Shown: piece by piece, positions 63,521-64,000 of the stretch
Numbering within the stretch: position 1 is the stretch's first letter
How the letters are laid out: the number at the start of each line of letters is the position of its first letter
From: an uncultured Gammaproteobacteria bacterium
GTDB lineage: Bacteria > Pseudomonadota > Gammaproteobacteria > Enterobacterales > Succinivibrionaceae
Reading direction: 5' to 3'
Length of the DNA: 64,000 bases
Assembly: GCA_900315395.1 (NCBI GenBank)
Contig: OMZC01000119.1
Location: 1-64,000, forward strand
Position numbers and translations under genes: made by a program
The notes under the pieces: model-generated
Told to the model about the DNA's origin: nothing
Database searches by the model: none
What the model saw: only the letters and a program-made list of their open reading frames with translations

Positions 63521-64000
63521 TTATTTTAATGCGCTGTATCTTTTACTTAACTCATTCCGCTCAACTGCAATCTCATCACACTTAGCTGAGAGCTTAAGTG
63601 CATACTCTGCAAGAGTTCTTCGGTCCTGTCTAAGTTGTTCACATTCACAGGTAGCTTGAGCTTTTCTGGTAGAGGTGGTATTTGTGGACAATGTTGTTCT
63701 ATTGGCACTGCCACTGTCTGTGTGCAAGCTGTTAGCATGCAACTTAGACATAGCAGCATTGTACTTGTCTTTAATCTTGTTAATCTCATCTGTTGCCTCT
63801 TTGTCAGCCTGTTCCTGTTTAACTTGCCATTCATGCTCTGTATTAAGCTGCTTAACTGTAGCTTCGTGTTCTGCTTTTATAGCATCAGTCTGTATTTGAG
63901 CAATCTCAGCTCTGTAATGCTTAGCTGTAATAGTGATACCAAAGCAGGAGCCAATGACAGCTGACATAGTAGCTACAATTAAAAGTAATTTAAGATCCAT
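63521..64000 (-). CDS. Rz-like inner-membrane spanin
   Basis: 159 residues, with the start ATG at the last bases of the window, so an earlier start cannot be excluded. One N-terminal membrane helix (LLLIVATMSAVIGSCFGITI) is followed by a long periplasmic coiled coil (AEIAQIQTDAIKAEHEATVKQL...KEATDEINKIKDKY). It would act with the embedded Rz1 lipoprotein to fuse inner and outer membranes in the last step of lysis. Confidence 0.85.
   Translation of the reverse strand: MDLKLLLIVATMSAVIGSCFGITITAKHYRAEIAQIQTDAIKAEHEATVKQLNTEHEWQVKQEQADKEATDEINKIKDKYNAAMSKLHANSLHTDSGSANRTTLSTNTTSTRKAQATCECEQLRQDRRTLAEYALKLSAKCDEIAVERNELSKRYSALK
63547..63786 (-). CDS. Rz1-like outer-membrane spanin nested in Rz
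   Basis: In a different frame wholly inside the Rz gene. From Met at 63786 the product has a basic n-region (MRLTRLKTST), a hydrophobic core (MLLCLSCM) and a lipobox LTAC. A Pro-rich segment CPQIPPLPEKLKLP follows, as in Rz1. Upstream in-frame Mets exist but add no signal features. The nested arrangement is the classic lambda one. Confidence 0.82.
   Translation of the reverse strand, partial: RLTRLKTSTMLLCLSCMLTACTQTVAVPIEQHCPQIPPLPEKLKLPVNVNNLDRTEELLQSMHLSSQLSVMRLQLSGMS

Larger units (their letters stand above)
31131..64000. mobile_element. Prophage with lambda-type head and P2-type contractile tail (right end outside window)
   Basis: It begins immediately after tRNA-Ser(GGA) with a tyrosine integrase and contains, mostly on the minus strand, terminase, portal, capsid, sheath, tube, tape measure, baseplate, fibre and spanin genes. 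Head genes follow lambda order (Nu1, A, W, B, C, D, E, FII, Z). Tail genes are P2-like (FI, FII, E/E', T, X, D, V, U, W, J, I, fibre). Most replication genes, repressor and attR are not in the window. It appears intact in its structural part; two small left-end ORFs are broken. Confidence 0.93.

Overview
The window is low-GC gammaproteobacterial chromosome carrying the left and central part of a large prophage. The bifunctional RlmKL methyltransferase, Uup, RNase AM, SstT and a YdgA/DUF945 protein point to Gammaproteobacteria. The GGGtGRT/Fe-S scaffold pair points to a strict anaerobe. A gut member of the Succinivibrionaceae is the best guess, but this is inference from gene content and not a taxonomic test.

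1-18 kb is mostly host core. A DUF945 protein, enolase, and an RlmKL-Uup-RNase AM operon are followed by an anion permease and a frameshifted Rpn-type nuclease gene. Next come the GGGtGRT pair, SstT, and an MBOAT O-acyltransferase with its SGNH-like partner. 18-20 kb holds a GH31 glycosidase broken by one extra T in a T7 run. 20.4-30.0 kb is a nearly complete Trb (IncP-type) type IV secretion operon in canonical order, trbB-C-D-E-F-G-I-J-L. It has no relaxase, coupling protein or integrase nearby, and trbB carries an in-frame stop, so it looks like an orphaned or decaying conjugation apparatus. tRNA-Pro(TGG), a RibD-C/DHFR-like reductase and tRNA-Ser(GGA) follow.

31.1 kb to the window end is a prophage inserted next to tRNA-Ser; its right end is outside the window. 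It starts with a P4-type tyrosine recombinase. A C4-like antisense RNA element then precedes a Bro-N antirepressor. Two broken ORFs and a candidate small RNA come next. Virion genes run on the minus strand: lambda-type head genes (terminase, portal, ClpP-like protease, decoration, capsid) at 54-61.6 kb, then a P2-type contractile tail at 37-53 kb. The tail set includes sheath, tube, the E/E' programmed -1 frameshift, tape measure, X, D, V, U, W, J, I and a tail fibre. An Rz/Rz1 spanin pair lies at the right edge.

The two most notable systems are both in the tail region. First, there is a complete diversity-generating retroelement (DGR) at 34.85-39.19 kb. It has a tail fibre target with a C-terminal variable repeat, an Avd-like protein, a template repeat, a DGR-type reverse transcriptase and two small downstream ORFs. 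The template and variable repeats are both 81 bp and differ at 17 positions, 16 of them at template adenines, which is the hallmark of adenine mutagenesis. Second, the tail operon carries a PAAR protein with a DUF6402-like C-terminal domain, followed by tandem paralogous small membrane proteins. A duplicated fragment of the PAAR gene's 3' end lies between those paralogues. This resembles a polymorphic toxin/immunity locus embedded in a phage tail, closed by its own intrinsic terminator.

Four gene breaks lie in simple sequence repeats (A7, T7, A9, GA repeat). They could be decay, phase variation, or homopolymer errors in the assembly, and raw reads are needed to decide.
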